Shown here piece by piece: positions 14,035 to 14,124 of a stretch of 14,124 nucleotides of DNA. The position numbers were made by a program, and so were the translations under genes. The notes beneath the pieces are model-generated. The model was not told the origin of the DNA, did not search any database, and saw nothing but the letters and a program-made list of their open reading frames with translations. Location of the stretch: assembly GCA_900543105.1 (NCBI GenBank), contig UQQA01000060.1, forward strand, positions 1 to 14,124. The letters run 5' to 3'. The first letter of the stretch is position 1, and each line of letters starts with the position of its first letter. This stretch comes from an uncultured Ruminococcus sp. GTDB lineage: Bacteria; Bacillota; Clostridia; Oscillospirales; Ruminococcaceae.

Positions 14035-14075
14035 AAAAAATGTGTTCACGAAAAAAATCGTGAACGCATTTTTTT
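14035..14075 (+). terminator. Strong terminator after pncB
   Basis: AAAAAATGTGTTCACGA (14035-14051) pairs with TCGTGAACGCATTTTTT (14058-14074), 17 pairs with one G-T wobble and a six-A loop, ending in seven T. The A-run before the stem would also serve transcription coming from the right. It ends the rsmD-pncB unit. Confidence 0.85.
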
Positions 14076-14091
14076 ACAATTCTTAATTTGT

Positions 14092-14112
14092 ATGCAATGC
14101 TCTGCATTGCAT
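14092..14112. repeat. Perfect short hairpin inside the terminal element
   Basis: ATGCAATGC at 14092-14100 and GCATTGCAT at 14104-14112 are perfect inverted arms around TCT. It directly abuts the inverted TAATTACGCATT end and has no T-run, so it is more likely part of the element's structure than a terminator. Confidence 0.65.
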
Positions 14113-14124
14113 TAATTACGCATT

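Larger units (their letters stand above)
13977..14124. mobile_element. Possible MITE-like element edge: TAATGCG repeats with terminal inverted repeats
   Basis: Directly after the pncB stop come TAATGCG, TAATGCT, TAATGCG, TAATGCG and TAATTAG (13977-14011). AATGCGTAATTA at 13999-14010 has a perfect 12-bp inverted partner, TAATTACGCATT, at 14113-14124, the last bases of the window, so the repeat may continue outside. Between them lie a terminator hairpin and a second perfect hairpin. There is no coding capacity. The short length, inverted ends and AT-rich interior resemble a non-autonomous mobile element; an ordinary intergenic repeat family is the alternative. Confidence 0.5.

Overview
This 14.1-kb window looks like chromosomal DNA from a Gram-positive, anaerobic member of the Oscillospiraceae/Ruminococcus type. 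I infer this from the split ADP-glucose pyrophosphorylase (glgC plus glgD), the clostridial neighbourhood rsmD-coaD-coiled-coil protein, strong AGGAG-type ribosome binding sites, and moderate G+C coding DNA with AT-rich spacers. I see no phage, insertion sequence with transposase, CRISPR array, tRNA or rRNA.

Layout. (1) 78-6258, plus strand: a glycogen-synthesis cluster, glgB, glgC, glgD and glgA. GlgC/GlgD make ADP-glucose, GlgA builds alpha-1,4 chains and GlgB adds alpha-1,6 branches. The first three genes are 20 bp apart. glgA follows a 246-bp spacer carrying several hairpins, and the cluster ends in a long-stem terminator near 6292-6364. (2) 6429-7238, plus strand: a membrane-anchored protein with the His...Glu...Cys order of circularly permuted papain-fold (YiiX/NlpC-P60-like) enzymes. 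(3) 7241-9954, minus strand: a four-gene unit of a GntR/YtrA-type repressor, an ABC ATPase and two six-helix membrane proteins. It has a strong promoter overlapped by a 33-bp palindromic operator. It runs tail-to-tail into gene (2) with only 2 bp between the stops. (4) 10159-13976, plus strand: rsmD (16S rRNA methyltransferase), coaD (CoA synthesis), a small coiled-coil protein, a nicotinamidase-like cysteine hydrolase and nicotinate phosphoribosyltransferase, so this end is about cofactor (CoA and NAD) supply. It starts from a clear sigma-A-type promoter and ends in a terminator near 14035-14075.

The points most worth a second look are: the repressor gene, whose only sensibly placed start after a perfect Shine-Dalgarno is ATT or ATC; the uncharacterised repressor/ABC exporter unit beside a permuted-papain protein; a 77-residue Lys/Ala-rich tail on GlgB; loss of the usual substrate-binding Lys in GlgA; the unexplained hairpin-rich glgD-glgA spacer; and TAATGCG heptamer repeats at two gene ends, the second forming the edge of a MITE-like inverted-repeat element that runs to the window edge. 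Most of the window is ordinary housekeeping and storage metabolism, and I do not see a convincing wholly new system.
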